Shown: one piece after another, positions 20,843 to 28,916 of the stretch
Layout: each line of letters begins with the position of its first letter
Numbering within the stretch: position 1 is the first letter of the stretch
Assembly: GCF_025642785.1 (NCBI RefSeq)
Contig: NZ_JANZKU010000004.1
Coordinates: 186,001 to 250,000 of the forward strand
Source: Pseudomonas sp. RIT-PI-AD
GTDB taxonomy: Bacteria; Pseudomonadota; Gammaproteobacteria; Pseudomonadales; Pseudomonadaceae
Direction: 5' to 3'
Length of the DNA stretch: 64,000 bases
Translations under genes and position numbers: made by a program
Notes under the pieces: generated by a model
Databases searched by the model: none
Seen by the model: only the letters and a program-made list of their open reading frames with translations
Told to the model about the DNA's origin: nothing

Positions 20843-20862
20843 GGCATCGCGTGGGCGATGCC
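20843..20862 (-). terminator. Hairpin downstream of the KGG gene
   Basis: GGCATCGC-GTGG-GCGATGCC is an 8-bp perfect stem 22 bp past the KGG-protein stop on the minus strand. No T-run follows, so strength is uncertain. Confidence 0.4.
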
Positions 20863-20883
20863 TGCCTCGGGAGGGTTCAACCC

Positions 20884-21048
20884 TTAGTGTTTTCCGCCTT
20901 TGCGACCGGCTTCGGAAGCCTTGTCACGATCATTGGCGAAGTTGCTACCTTGGCTGCCACTGGCATTTCCACCCTTGCGGCCAGCTTCGGAAGCTTTTTG
21001 ACGGTCGTTGGCGAAGTTACCTGGGTTATTGCTGTTGCTGTTAGCCAT
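20884..21048 (-). CDS. KGG-repeat stress-induced protein (YciG/Con-10-like)
   Basis: 54-residue hydrophilic protein starting MANSNSNNPGNFAND, with the ribosome site AGGAGAGG upstream. Two copies of the repeat are seen: NFANDRQKASEAGRKGG (residues 11-27) and NFANDRDKASEAGRKGG (36-52), ending KH and TAA. This is the KGG motif of YciG and GsiB-like stress proteins, which are small, Gly/Lys-rich, disordered and usually under RpoS or general-stress control. The repeats are nearly identical, also at the DNA level. The upstream spacer is AT-rich, with CTATATA-like sequence that could be a stationary-phase -10. Confidence 0.88.
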   Translation of the reverse strand: MANSNSNNPGNFANDRQKASEAGRKGGNASGSQGSNFANDRDKASEAGRKGGKH

Positions 21049-21291
21049 GTTTCCTCTCCTAGACTGAATGCAAGGCTTGATTGCCTCACGGAAGTTATGA
21101 AAGAGAAAAAATGGGATAGTTCTCGGGCCTCGACGAACGGCTGATAGCGCAATGCCAGTTAATTATGCGAATCGGCGATATAAGAACGCATTCACGGACG
21201 TGCATATAGGGGATTAATACCCAGTAGGTTTCTATATAGGCGGAATGACATTACCGGTCATGGGCCTCGCACTGCCCTGTGCATTTCATAA

Positions 21292-21315
21292 AAAACCCGG
21301 CATACGCCGGGTTTT
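21292..21315 (-). terminator. Terminator of the DUF3509 gene
   Basis: AAAACCCGGC-ATAC-GCCGGGTTTT, a 10-bp stem with T-run, starts 21 bp past the DUF3509 stop on the minus strand. A-run and T-run on both sides could make it bidirectional. Confidence 0.85.
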
Positions 21316-21336
21316 GGGTCTGACGGGTCGCCCCGA

Positions 21337-21720
21337 TCAGCGTGCGTCTTGGGCCAGATTCCGCGACTGCATCGAGGCACGCTGATGCAAGGAAGGAAAG
21401 CGGGTTTGCAGGCGGTCGATACGGCGATGGCCGTAGGCGCCAGCGTTGGTCGGTACGTAGGTCGGCAGATGGGTACGGACTTGGCTTTGCAGGCCATCGA
21501 TCATCGGGACTTCGCCGGCTTCCTGATGAAGGTCGCGGCGAATCGCGCTGATGATCCACTCGGTACGCATCTGCAAGCCGGAATTGGGAGAAGGAATAAC
21601 CCGTTGGATCATTTCGCCTTCGCACATCAGGGTGAGGAGCTGCGAGCCATCCGGGCGCTTGGAGGCGCTGACAGTGTGCTGAGGGAAGGCGGCTTGGATT
21701 TCTTGGATATCGACAGTCAT
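21337..21720 (-). CDS. DUF3509 family protein
   Basis: 127-residue soluble protein. The first ~65 residues fit the Pseudomonas-specific DUF3509 pattern: an initial helix ending AAFPQHTV, then SASKRPDGSQLLTLM, and a final helix WIISAIRRDLHQEAG. The C-terminal ~60 residues (PMIDGLQSQVRTHLPTYVPTN onward) are a less conserved extension. Function unknown. P. aeruginosa carries several DUF3509 paralogues. It is followed by a strong terminator, so it is likely monocistronic. Confidence 0.65.
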   Translation of the reverse strand: MTVDIQEIQAAFPQHTVSASKRPDGSQLLTLMCEGEMIQRVIPSPNSGLQMRTEWIISAIRRDLHQEAGEVPMIDGLQSQVRTHLPTYVPTNAGAYGHRRIDRLQTRFPSLHQRASMQSRNLAQDAR

Positions 21721-22040
21721 TGGGTGAGCTCCGTTTTTTTAGCGTCTGCTACCCATAGAGCAGGGTTCATGCCAAGCGTGTGTTTATCGCCAAACCCAGC
21801 AAATACGCGGCTTTCCGCTTTCGAAAAATTTCCCTTACACATGCAGATTGCAGGACGGGGGGATTTTGACCATGCAGTTTGCAATGTCATGCCGTTCGGG
21901 CTCTTCCACGCTGATCAAATAGTAGGCAACGAACTCATTCAGCCCCGAACGAGCGGTTTTTATCGCAGGAACCGCCCCTTCGGCCCGGGCTCCAATGCTC
22001 GCATCGCCCTGCAAGCCCTCGCTGGACATGGAACACGGTT
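21721..22040. other. Intergenic region between DUF3509 gene and the DUF421 unit
   Basis: 320-bp divergent spacer, less GC-rich than its surroundings. It holds a near-perfect direct repeat, CATGCAGATTGCA (21840-21852) and CATGCAGTTTGCA (21871-21883), with a 31-bp period. A 64-codon frame on the minus strand (21835-22029) has no ribosome site and is not called. No clear promoter assigned. Confidence 0.4.
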
Positions 22041-22547
22041 ATGGATGAACACGACGAGCTGAGAAGCCGGGATTACCCGGTAAACGAAGACATGCCGTTC
22101 CAGCGGAAGATCTGGGCATTCGAACGAATCGGCTGGTACGGCCTGTGCCTGATGGTGCTGCTGACCCTGGCTGGCCTGTTTTCCCGGGGGCCGCTGAGCT
22201 GGGCCGCGGTGGAGGTGAAGGGTGGCGCCGCACGCCTCGAGTACGACAGATTCATGCGCAACGGCGCGAACACCACCTTTACCCTGGACGTCCGTCAACT
22301 CGGCGCCAGCCACAACGTGGTGACGCTGACGGGCGAAGCGCTCGACGTACTCGCGTTGGATAGCATCCAGCCTCAGCCCGAATCCATGCGCAGTGAGGTC
22401 GACGGCCTCGAGCTGACCTTCAAGGCCGATGCCAACGGTCATACGCGCGCCAACCTGAGCCTGCGCCCCGACGGCGTCGGCCTCCTGAAAGCACGCCTGG
22501 GCGCGAATGGCCAGACCGCGCCTTTCTGGGTTTTCATCTACCCCTAG
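22041..22547 (+). CDS. Membrane-anchored protein of unknown function
   Basis: 168 residues: a cytoplasmic N-terminus of ~30 residues, one transmembrane helix (WYGLCLMVLLTLAGLFS, ~32-48) and a periplasmic domain of about 115 residues predicted to be mostly beta strand. No cysteine in that domain and no family recognised. It is followed after 9 bp by the DUF421 gene, which suggests a two-gene unit in which the anchored domain may act with the DUF421 protein at the membrane. That link is inference from position only. Confidence 0.7.
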   Translation: MDEHDELRSRDYPVNEDMPFQRKIWAFERIGWYGLCLMVLLTLAGLFSRGPLSWAAVEVKGGAARLEYDRFMRNGANTTFTLDVRQLGASHNVVTLTGEALDVLALDSIQPQPESMRSEVDGLELTFKADANGHTRANLSLRPDGVGLLKARLGANGQTAPFWVFIYP

Positions 22548-22556
22548 GAACGCCCC

Positions 22557-23000
22557 ATGGACTCCGTATTACGCGCCGCAGCGATCTATCTGGCCCTGAT
22601 GATTCTGTTCAAGGTGGCGGGGCGTCGCTCGCTGTCGGACCTGACCACCTTCGACCTGGTGTTGCTGATGATCATCGGTGAAGCGACCCAGCAGGCTCTG
22701 CTGGGGGACGATTTCTCGGTGATCAACGCGGTCCTGGTGATCGGTACCCTCATCACCATCGACGTGGGCTTCTCGCTGATCAAGACCCGGTCCTATCGCT
22801 TCGCCACTTTGCTGGAAGGCTCGCCCACGGTGCTCATCGAGAACGGGCGGGTGCTGGAAGGCAGGATGCGCGAATCGCGCCTGCGCCTCGAAGACATCAT
22901 GGAAATCGCCCGGGAAAGCCAGGGCCTGGAGCGCGTGCAACAAATCAAATTCGCCATCCTGGAACGCAACGGGAAGGTCTCGATCATCCCGGCCGAGTGA
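22557..23000 (+). CDS. DUF421 (YetF-like) membrane protein
   Basis: 147 residues. Three N-terminal helices (about 5-22, 35-50, 55-75) contain the family signature FKVAGRRSLSDLTTFDLVLLMIIGEATQQ (seen from residue 19), followed by a cytoplasmic alpha/beta domain with LLEGSPTVLIENGRVLEG and KFAILERNGKVSIIP. It is shorter than Bacillus YetF (about 230 residues) but of the size common in Proteobacteria. Members are often stress-induced; biochemical function is unknown. The upstream 168-residue gene is probably co-transcribed, and a terminator lies 94 bp downstream. Confidence 0.82.
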   Translation: MDSVLRAAAIYLALMILFKVAGRRSLSDLTTFDLVLLMIIGEATQQALLGDDFSVINAVLVIGTLITIDVGFSLIKTRSYRFATLLEGSPTVLIENGRVLEGRMRESRLRLEDIMEIARESQGLERVQQIKFAILERNGKVSIIPAE

Positions 23001-23093
23001 GCGAAGCCGCCGGTCGCGAGGCCTCCGTTCCACACGAACTTTTATTTCGTCGCCAGGCTCACAATCGACGTACTCCCTTGAAGAAGTCCTTTG

Positions 23094-23119
23094 GCTGCCG
23101 CACTCCGGCAGCTTTTTTT
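23094..23119 (+). terminator. Strong intrinsic terminator downstream of the DUF421 gene
   Basis: GCTGCCG-CACTC-CGGCAGC followed by seven T. The 94-nt gap between the stop of the DUF421 gene and this hairpin is enough to hold a short sRNA, but a simple operon terminator explains it. Confidence 0.88.
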
Positions 23120-23295
23120 ATCCCCGCGATTTTCTCTCGCCGGCCGTGACACCGCGCGGATGCCCGACGCGGGCTGGCGAGGCAGCGCCATTCAGCCAGA
23201 ACTGAGTGACAAAAACCTCGCGGGTCCTCTGCGCAAGCGAGGTAATATTGGTCGCTTTCCAGCCTCCCCTTCAGTCGATAAAGCTAAGTTATTGA

Positions 23296-25863
23296 ATGGA
23301 AAGCCTTTCTGATCACACCCCGATGATGCAGCAATACTGGAAGCTGAAGAACCAGCATCCGGACCAGTTGATGTTCTACCGCATGGGCGATTTCTACGAA
23401 ATCTTCTACGAGGATGCGAAGAAGGCCGCCAAACTGCTCGACATCACCCTGACCGCGCGGGGCCAATCGGCTGGCAAGTCGATTCCCATGTGCGGCATCC
23501 CCCATCATTCCGCCGAAGGCTACCTGGCGAAGTTGGTGAAGCTGGGCGAATCGGTGGTGATCTGCGAGCAGATCGGCGACCCGGCGACCAGCAAGGGTCC
23601 AGTGGATCGCCAGGTAGTGCGCATCATCACGCCCGGCACCATCAGCGACGAGGCCCTGCTGGATGAGCGCCGCGACAACCTGCTGGCGGCGGTACTCGGC
23701 GACGAACGGCTATTCGGCCTGGCGGTCCTGGACATCACCAGCGGTCGATTCAGCGTGCAGGAGATCAAGGGCTGGGAAAACCTCCTGGCCGAGCTGGAAC
23801 GCCTGAACCCCGCCGAACTGCTGATCCCCGATGATTGGCCCCAGGGCCTGCCGGCGGAGAAACGCCGTGGCGTGCGCCGGCGCGCACCCTGGGATTTCGA
23901 TCGGGACAGTGCGCACAAGAGCCTCTGCCAGCAGTTCGCCACCCAGGACCTCAAGGGGTTCGGTTGCCACGAGTTGACCCTGGCGATCGGCGCCGCCGGT
24001 TGCCTGCTCGGCTACGCCAAGGAAACCCAACGCACGGCGCTGCCACACTTGCGCAGCCTGCGTCATGAACGCCTCGACGACACGGTGATCCTCGACGGCG
24101 CGAGCCGCCGCAATCTCGAGCTGGACGTCAACCTCGCCGGTGGTCGCGACAACACGCTGCAATCGGTCGTCGATCGCTGCCAAACCGCCATGGGCAGCCG
24201 GCTGCTGGGACGCTGGCTGAACCGGCCGCTGCGCGACCGCGCGATACTGGAAAGCCGCCAGGACTCCATCGCCTGCCTGTTGGAAGGCTATCGCTTCGAA
24301 ACCCTGCAACCGCAGTTGAAGGAGATCGGCGACGTCGAGCGGATCCTCGCCCGGATCGGCTTGCGCAATGCGCGCCCACGCGACCTGGCGCGCCTGCGCG
24401 ATGCCCTGGTCGCGCTGCCGCACTTGCAGGAAGCCCTGCGCCCCCTCGAGACCCCGCACTTGGTGGGCCTCGCCGAGAGCATCCGTACCTATCCCGAACT
24501 GGCGGATCTGTTGCAGCGCGCGATCATCGACACCCCTCCCGCGGTCATCCGCGACGGTGGCGTGCTGAAAGCCGGCTACGATGCCGAACTGGACGAACTG
24601 CTTTCCCTGAGCGAGAACGCCGGCCAGTTCCTGATGGACCTGGAGGCCCGCGAGAAAGCCCGCACCGGCCTGCCCAACCTCAAGGTCGGCTACAACCGCA
24701 TCCATGGCTACTTCATCGAGCTGCCACGGGTACAGGCCGAACAGGCACCGGCCGACTATATCCGCCGCCAGACCCTGAAGGGTGCCGAGCGCTTCATCAC
24801 GCCGGAGCTCAAGGCCTTCGAAGACAAGGCCCTGTCGGCCAAGAGCCGGGCGCTGGCGCGGGAAAAGATGCTGTACGAAGCGCTGCTGGAACGGCTCATC
24901 GGGCACCTCGCACCGCTGCAGGACACGGCGGCGGCGCTGGCGGAACTGGATGTGCTGAGCAACCTGGCCGAGCGCGCGCTGAACCTGGACTTCAATCGAC
25001 CCCGCTTCGTCGACGAACCCTGCATGCGCATTCACCAAGGCCGTCACCCGGTGGTGGAGCAGGTGCTGGACACGCCTTTCGTGGCCAACGACCTGTCCCT
25101 GGACGACGACACGCGGATGTTGATCATCACCGGCCCGAACATGGGCGGTAAGTCGACATTCATGCGCCAGACCGCGCTGATCGTCCTGCTGGCCCACATC
25201 GGCAGCTTCGTGCCGGCGAAAGCCTGCGAGCTCTCCCTGGTCGACCGGATCTTCACCCGGATCGGCTCCAGCGACGACCTGGCCGGCGGTCGCTCCACCT
25301 TCATGGTGGAGATGAGCGAGACCGCCAACATCCTGCACAACGCCAGCGAACACAGCCTGGTGCTGATGGATGAAGTGGGTCGTGGCACCAGTACCTTCGA
25401 CGGGCTTTCCCTGGCCTGGGCGGCGGCGGAGCAATTGGCCCGGCTGCGGGCCTACACCCTGTTCGCCACCCATTACTTCGAGCTGACCGTATTGCCGGAG
25501 AGCGAACCGCGGGTGGCCAACGTGCACCTCAACGCCACCGAGCACAAGGAACGGATCGTCTTCCTGCACCATGTGCTGCCGGGACCGGCCAGCCAGAGCT
25601 ATGGCCTGGCGGTGGCCCAGTTGGCCGGGGTGCCCAATCCGGTGATCGCCCGCGCCCGGGAACATCTGGCGCGCCTCGAGACCACCAGCCTGCCCCACGA
25701 ACCGCCGCGCAGCGAGCCGGGCCAGCCCAGGCTGCCGATGCAGAGCGATTTGTTCGCGAGCCTGCCGCACCCGGTTCTGGAAGAGTTGATCCGGATCAAT
25801 CCCGACGACTTGACACCGCGAAAGGCACTGGAGCTGTTATATGCATGGAAGCTGCGAATCTAA
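23296..25863 (+). CDS. mutS: DNA mismatch repair protein MutS
   Basis: 855 residues, like P. aeruginosa MutS. Domain I carries the mismatch-wedging Phe-X-Glu in [11 protein letters not shown] (residues ~31-41). The core and clamp are intact. The ATPase has Walker [14 protein letters not shown] (~615-627) and Walker [17 protein letters not shown] (~690-705). The C-terminal beta-clamp contact QSDLFASLP and tetramer helix are present. MutS finds mispairs and recruits MutL. The ribosome site before ATG 23296 is poor (AAGCTAAG), and the N-terminus [15 protein letters not shown] agrees with orthologues only from SDHTP on. fdxA follows 138 bp later on the same strand. Confidence 0.98.
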   Translation: MESLSDHTPMMQQYWKLKNQHPDQLMFYRMGDFYEIFYEDAKKAAKLLDITLTARGQSAGKSIPMCGIPHHSAEGYLAKLVKLGESVVICEQIGDPATSKGPVDRQVVRIITPGTISDEALLDERRDNLLAAVLGDERLFGLAVLDITSGRFSVQEIKGWENLLAELERLNPAELLIPDDWPQGLPAEKRRGVRRRAPWDFDRDSAHKSLCQQFATQDLKGFGCHELTLAIGAAGCLLGYAKETQRTALPHLRSLRHERLDDTVILDGASRRNLELDVNLAGGRDNTLQSVVDRCQTAMGSRLLGRWLNRPLRDRAILESRQDSIACLLEGYRFETLQPQLKEIGDVERILARIGLRNARPRDLARLRDALVALPHLQEALRPLETPHLVGLAESIRTYPELADLLQRAIIDTPPAVIRDGGVLKAGYDAELDELLSLSENAGQFLMDLEAREKARTGLPNLKVGYNRIHGYFIELPRVQAEQAPADYIRRQTLKGAERFITPELKAFEDKALSAKSRALAREKMLYEALLERLIGHLAPLQDTAAALAELDVLSNLAERALNLDFNRPRFVDEPCMRIHQGRHPVVEQVLDTPFVANDLSLDDDTRMLIITGPNMGGKSTFMRQTALIVLLAHIGSFVPAKACELSLVDRIFTRIGSSDDLAGGRSTFMVEMSETANILHNASEHSLVLMDEVGRGTSTFDGLSLAWAAAEQLARLRAYTLFATHYFELTVLPESEPRVANVHLNATEHKERIVFLHHVLPGPASQSYGLAVAQLAGVPNPVIARAREHLARLETTSLPHEPPRSEPGQPRLPMQSDLFASLPHPVLEELIRINPDDLTPRKALELLYAWKLRI

Positions 25864-26001
25864 CGACGCCGTCCGCAAGCTGCTAGAATCGCGCGCGCTT
25901 TGGTAGGCCTGACATCGACCGGACATCGGAATGTGGTCACCGAGCCATGGAAAGGGCTTTGAACCGAGCCTTTCCAAGCCGCCCTGAGGAGAAAATTAGA
26001 A

Positions 26002-26325
26002 ATGACCTTCGTCGTCACCGACAACTGCATCAAGTGCAAATACACCGATTGCGTGGAAGTCTGCCCGGTGGACTGCTTCTACGAAGGCCCCAATTTCCTG
26101 GTCATCCATCCCGACGAGTGCATCGACTGCGCCCTTTGCGAGCCGGAATGCCCGGCCCAGGCGATCTTCTCGGAAGACGAGGTGCCGGATAACCAGCAGG
26201 AGTTCATCGAACTGAACCGCGATCTCGCGGAAATCTGGCCGAACATCACGGAAAAGAAAGAATCCCTGCCGGATGCGGAAGAGTGGGATGGCGTGAAGGA
26301 CAAACTGAAACATCTGGAGCGTTAA
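26002..26325 (+). CDS. fdxA: 7Fe ferredoxin FdxA
   Basis: 107 residues binding one [3Fe-4S] and one [4Fe-4S] cluster. The first motif is [17 protein letters not shown] (residues 9-25) and the second [14 protein letters not shown] (from residue 40). Azotobacter vinelandii FdI type, here with the ~50-residue C-terminal tail ending KDKLKHLER. The start follows GAGGAG. FdxA is an electron carrier in respiration and oxidative stress defence. It lies between mutS and the rsmZ/rpoS region, as in P. aeruginosa (PA3620-PA3621). Confidence 0.97.
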   Translation: MTFVVTDNCIKCKYTDCVEVCPVDCFYEGPNFLVIHPDECIDCALCEPECPAQAIFSEDEVPDNQQEFIELNRDLAEIWPNITEKKESLPDAEEWDGVKDKLKHLER

Positions 26326-26340
26326 CCGCTCCGGAAAGTC

Positions 26341-26364
26341 GAAAGCCCGCTGACGCGGGCTTTT
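26341..26364 (+). terminator. Terminator of fdxA
   Basis: GAAAGCCCGC-TGAC-GCGGGCTTTTC lies 16 bp past the fdxA stop, a 9-bp stem with T-run. It faces the rsmZ terminator, so two convergent terminators stand side by side. Confidence 0.88.
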
Positions 26365-26372
26365 CTTTGGGC

Positions 26373-26504
26373 AAAAAAAAGGGGCGGTGTTACCCGCCCA
26401 CTCTTTTGTCCCTACTCCCTTATTTTCCCTATCATCGTCCTGATGAGTCGCATCCTGCGACGTTCCTTACCAGAGTCCTTTCCGGTTGCGTCATTCCCTG
26501 TACG
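26373..26504 (-). ncRNA. rsmZ: Small regulatory RNA RsmZ
   Basis: About 130-nt RNA on the minus strand between fdxA and rpoS, the rsmZ locus of P. aeruginosa. Its 5' end starts CGTACAGGGAATGACG, like the known gene. About eight GGA motifs occur, several in hairpin loops: CAGGGA, AAGGAC, AAGGAA, GTCGCAGGATGCGAC, TCATCAGGACGATGA, TAGGGAA, AAGGGAG, TAGGGAC. It ends in the stem GGGCGG-GTAACA-CCGCCC followed by T8. RsmZ sequesters the translational repressors RsmA/RsmN (CsrA family) and is switched on by GacA. Its promoter and GacA box are listed separately. Ends are predicted, not mapped. Confidence 0.92.
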
Positions 26505-26512
26505 CAGGAGTG

Positions 26513-26540
26513 ATATTAACGATTCCCCAGACCCCGGCAA
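26513..26540 (-). promoter_or_regulatory. rsmZ promoter
   Basis: TTGCCG (26535-26540) and TAATAT (26513-26518), 16 bp apart, read towards rsmZ and predict a start near 26504-26506, matching the 5' end expected from P. aeruginosa. The -35 lies inside the perfect inverted repeat GACCCCG-GCAA-CGGGGTC (26530-26547). Upstream, an AT-rich run around 26585-26605 resembles the linker where MvaT/MvaU-type proteins bind in relatives. Confidence 0.7.
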
Positions 26541-26677
26541 CGGGGTCCAAAGGACGGGATGGGCGCCCCCAGGAAAAGTGCCCTTCATTTTTTTATATAA
26601 GAAACAACTACTTGAGCGAAAGCGTCACTCGAAATGCCTGTTTTCCCAGCCTTATCGACCGCTTCTCTTACAGCACC

Positions 26678-26695
26678 TGTAAGCAATGACTTACG
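26678..26695 (-). promoter_or_regulatory. GacA upstream activating sequence of rsmZ
   Basis: TGTAAG-CAATGA-CTTACG is the 18-bp GacA-box (consensus TGTAAG-N6-CTTACA) with one mismatch, about 175-190 bp upstream of the rsmZ start, the normal distance in Pseudomonas. Confidence 0.88.
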
Positions 26696-26778
26696 CAGGA
26701 CTACAGCAATGGGCCGGATTGGAACATGCGCGGCAAGCGAAACACCCGCACTTTCTGATTACCTGTGGACCGATAACG

Positions 26779-26807
26779 AAAAAGCCCGGCATCAAGCCGG
26801 GCTTTTT
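26779..26807 (-). terminator. Terminator of rpoS
   Basis: AAAAAGCCCGGC-ATCAA-GCCGGGCTTTTT is a 12-bp stem 15 bp past the rpoS stop on the minus strand. A/T runs on both sides allow use in either direction, separating rpoS from the rsmZ regulatory region. Confidence 0.9.
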
Positions 26808-26821
26808 CTATCCAGTGCGCG

Positions 26822-27820
26822 CTATTGAAACAGCGCGTCGCTGGAAAGACCGTTTTTCTCCAAGATCTCCCGCAAGCGCTTGAGCGCTTCCACCTGGATC
26901 TGCCGTACCCGCTCCCGGGTCAGTCCGATCTCCTGGCCAACCTCTTCCAAAGTGCAGCTTTCATGGCCGCGCAAACCGAAACGGCGCACCACCACTTCAC
27001 GCTGCTTGTCGGTCAACTCGGACAGCCACTGGTCGATGCTCTGGCTCAGGTCATCGTCCTGCAAAAGTTCGCAGGGATCGGTCGGCCGGTCGTCGGTCAG
27101 GGTATCCAGCAGCGTCTTGTCGGAGTCCGGCCCGAGGGACACATCCACGGAAGTCACCCGCTCGTTGAGGCCCAGCATGCGCTTGACCTCCTCCACTGGT
27201 TTCTCCAGCAGATGGGCGATTTCTTCCGCGGAGGGTTCGTGGTCGAGTTTCTGGGTCAACTCGCGGGCTGCGCGAAGGTAGACGTTGAGCTCCTTGACCA
27301 CATGGATCGGCAACCGGATGGTCCGGGTCTGATTCATGATCGCGCGTTCGATGGTCTGGCGGATCCACCAAGTGGCGTAGGTGGAGAAGCGGAAGCCGCG
27401 CTCCGGATCGAATTTCTCCACTGCGCGGATCAGCCCCAGATTACCTTCCTCGATCAGATCGAGCAGCGACAGACCGCGATTGACGTAGCGTCGGGCGATC
27501 TTCACCACCAGGCGCAGGTTGCTTTCGATCATGCGTTTGCGACCCGCAGGGTCGCCCTTCTGCGCGAGCCGCGCGAAGTGCACTTCTTCTTGGGGGGTCA
27601 GGAGGGGGGAAAAGCCGATTTCGTTGAGGTAAAGCTGCGTGGCGTCGAGCGCTCGCGTGTAATCGATGTACTTGTGCTGCTTGAGTGAGTTGGCGCTCTT
27701 GGATTTGGTTGCCGGAGGAAAGACTTCCTCATTCAATACCTCGTCCATGACGATATCGGGCTCCATGAGGAGCATCTCATCGTCGACGTCAAACTCCGGC
27801 GCTACTTTGTCGAGTGCCAT
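26822..27820 (-). CDS. rpoS: Stationary-phase sigma factor RpoS (sigma-S)
   Basis: 332 residues, starting [17 protein letters not shown]; the 16 codons upstream in frame are not conserved. After a variable N-terminus (residues 1-60) come region 1.2 ([20 protein letters not shown]), 2.1-2.4 ([39 protein letters not shown]), region 3 and 4.2 ([19 protein letters not shown]). The core is nearly identical to P. aeruginosa RpoS. RpoS drives stress and stationary-phase genes. In relatives the main rpoS promoter is inside nlpD, just upstream here. Start has SD-like GGGA at about 8 bases. Confidence 0.98.
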   Translation of the reverse strand: MALDKVAPEFDVDDEMLLMEPDIVMDEVLNEEVFPPATKSKSANSLKQHKYIDYTRALDATQLYLNEIGFSPLLTPQEEVHFARLAQKGDPAGRKRMIESNLRLVVKIARRYVNRGLSLLDLIEEGNLGLIRAVEKFDPERGFRFSTYATWWIRQTIERAIMNQTRTIRLPIHVVKELNVYLRAARELTQKLDHEPSAEEIAHLLEKPVEEVKRMLGLNERVTSVDVSLGPDSDKTLLDTLTDDRPTDPCELLQDDDLSQSIDQWLSELTDKQREVVVRRFGLRGHESCTLEEVGQEIGLTRERVRQIQVEALKRLREILEKNGLSSDALFQ

Positions 27821-27922
27821 TGTTATTGTCCCGTGCTGAGTTCGACAACAAGCCCTGGTGGGACCCATTCCTTGGTACCCCTGAGCCAGTTCCTCCCACG
27901 CCGGGTGACGGCTGGGCCGCAG

Positions 27923-28813
27923 TCAACGTCGCGGCAGATATTGCAGAGGGTCTACGGGTTTACCCTGACGGCGAATCTCGAAGTGAAGTTTCACCCGGTC
28001 TGTGCCCGTCGATCCCATCTCGGCAATGTTTTGCCCGGCCTTGACCTGCTGTCCCTCCCTCACCAGCAATCTACGGTTGTGTCCGTAGGCGCTCACGTAG
28101 GTATCGCTGTGCTTGATGATGATCAGCTCGCCGTAGCCCCGCAATCCACTGCCGGCGTACACCACTGTCCCATCAGACGCAGCTAAAACAGGCTGTCCTA
28201 ATTCCCCGGCGATATCAATGCCTTTATTCAAACTTCCGTTTGAGGAAAATCGGCCGATCAAAAGGCCGCTCGACGGCCATGCCCAGCCGCTCGAGGAGCG
28301 AACGCCAGGCGTTGCCGGAACCGCCGTCGGGGTTGGCGGAGTCACCACCGGAGCCGGGTTCTGGCCGGGTGAAGATTTGGGCGGCAGCGGAACCACGGTC
28401 GTGGTTCGGGTCGAGGAACCGCTGGGCGAGGAACTGATGACCACCGGGGTCGAAACGGGTGCGCCCGCCGTGACCGGCGCGCCGTCTTGCGCGGTGCCGC
28501 CGTCGAACCGGATGCGCTGCCCTGGACGGATGACATAGGGAGGGGCGATGCGGTTGCGCGAGGCCAATGCTTTCCAGTCCCAGCCGTAGCGGAAGGCGAT
28601 CGAGTAGAGGGTCTCTCCGCGCTGCACGACGTGCTGGCCGCTCGTAATGGGGACGCGCTTCTGCACCGGGTTGCCGTTGCGGTCGACGACCTGGACGCCT
28701 TCGCGCGGCGTGCTGCTGCAACCGGCGAGCAGACCGCTCAATGCGATGGCCAACAGCAGGCAATGCCCGGGTGTACCGACGTGAAAGCGCTGCCTAAGGG
28801 CCGTCAGGCTCAC
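27923..28813 (-). CDS. nlpD: Lipoprotein NlpD (LysM + LytM-like, amidase activator)
   Basis: 296 residues from a GTG start at 28813 (GGGGAG just upstream), read VSLTALRQRFHV and matching PA3623. A lipoprotein signal peptide ends LSGLLAGC. A LysM domain follows (HVVQRGETLYSIAFRYGWDW, residues ~58-105), then a Pro/Thr/Ser-rich linker and an M23/LytM domain at the C-terminus (LIGRFSSNGSLNKGIDIAGE to PLQYLPRR). The zinc-ligand His expected before the GxD motif is Asn-Lys here, so the domain should be non-catalytic. NlpD activates the AmiC-type amidase for septal peptidoglycan splitting. It lies upstream of rpoS and contains its likely promoter. Confidence 0.9.
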   Translation of the reverse strand: MSLTALRQRFHVGTPGHCLLLAIALSGLLAGCSSTPREGVQVVDRNGNPVQKRVPITSGQHVVQRGETLYSIAFRYGWDWKALASRNRIAPPYVIRPGQRIRFDGGTAQDGAPVTAGAPVSTPVVISSSPSGSSTRTTTVVPLPPKSSPGQNPAPVVTPPTPTAVPATPGVRSSSGWAWPSSGLLIGRFSSNGSLNKGIDIAGELGQPVLAASDGTVVYAGSGLRGYGELIIIKHSDTYVSAYGHNRRLLVREGQQVKAGQNIAEMGSTGTDRVKLHFEIRRQGKPVDPLQYLPRR

Positions 28814-28916
28814 TCCACTCCCCTTTTCTCTAATCAAAGTGCGGCCTATTGTGCCGGAAAACTGGCGCGTCGCCAGCGGCGGTAGCGATCTAGACCGCAA
28901 AGCGGGCAAATGATCG

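Noticed and set aside
20674-21144. 156-codon plus-strand frame opposite the KGG gene
   Set aside because: It is open because of the two repeats on the other strand; it starts within the small membrane protein gene and has no ribosome site. The minus-strand KGG protein explains the sequence.
21835-22029. 64-codon open frame on the minus strand between DUF3509 and the DUF421 unit
   Set aside because: It has no ribosome site before the ATG, overlaps the likely promoter of the plus-strand unit, and its third-codon GC is lower than in genes nearby. The protein (ending IPPSCNLHV) matches nothing I know. A real small gene cannot be fully excluded.
26443-26828. Short plus-strand frames between fdxA and rpoS
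   Set aside because: They cover rsmZ, its promoter and GacA box; a non-coding RNA locus explains the sequence better.
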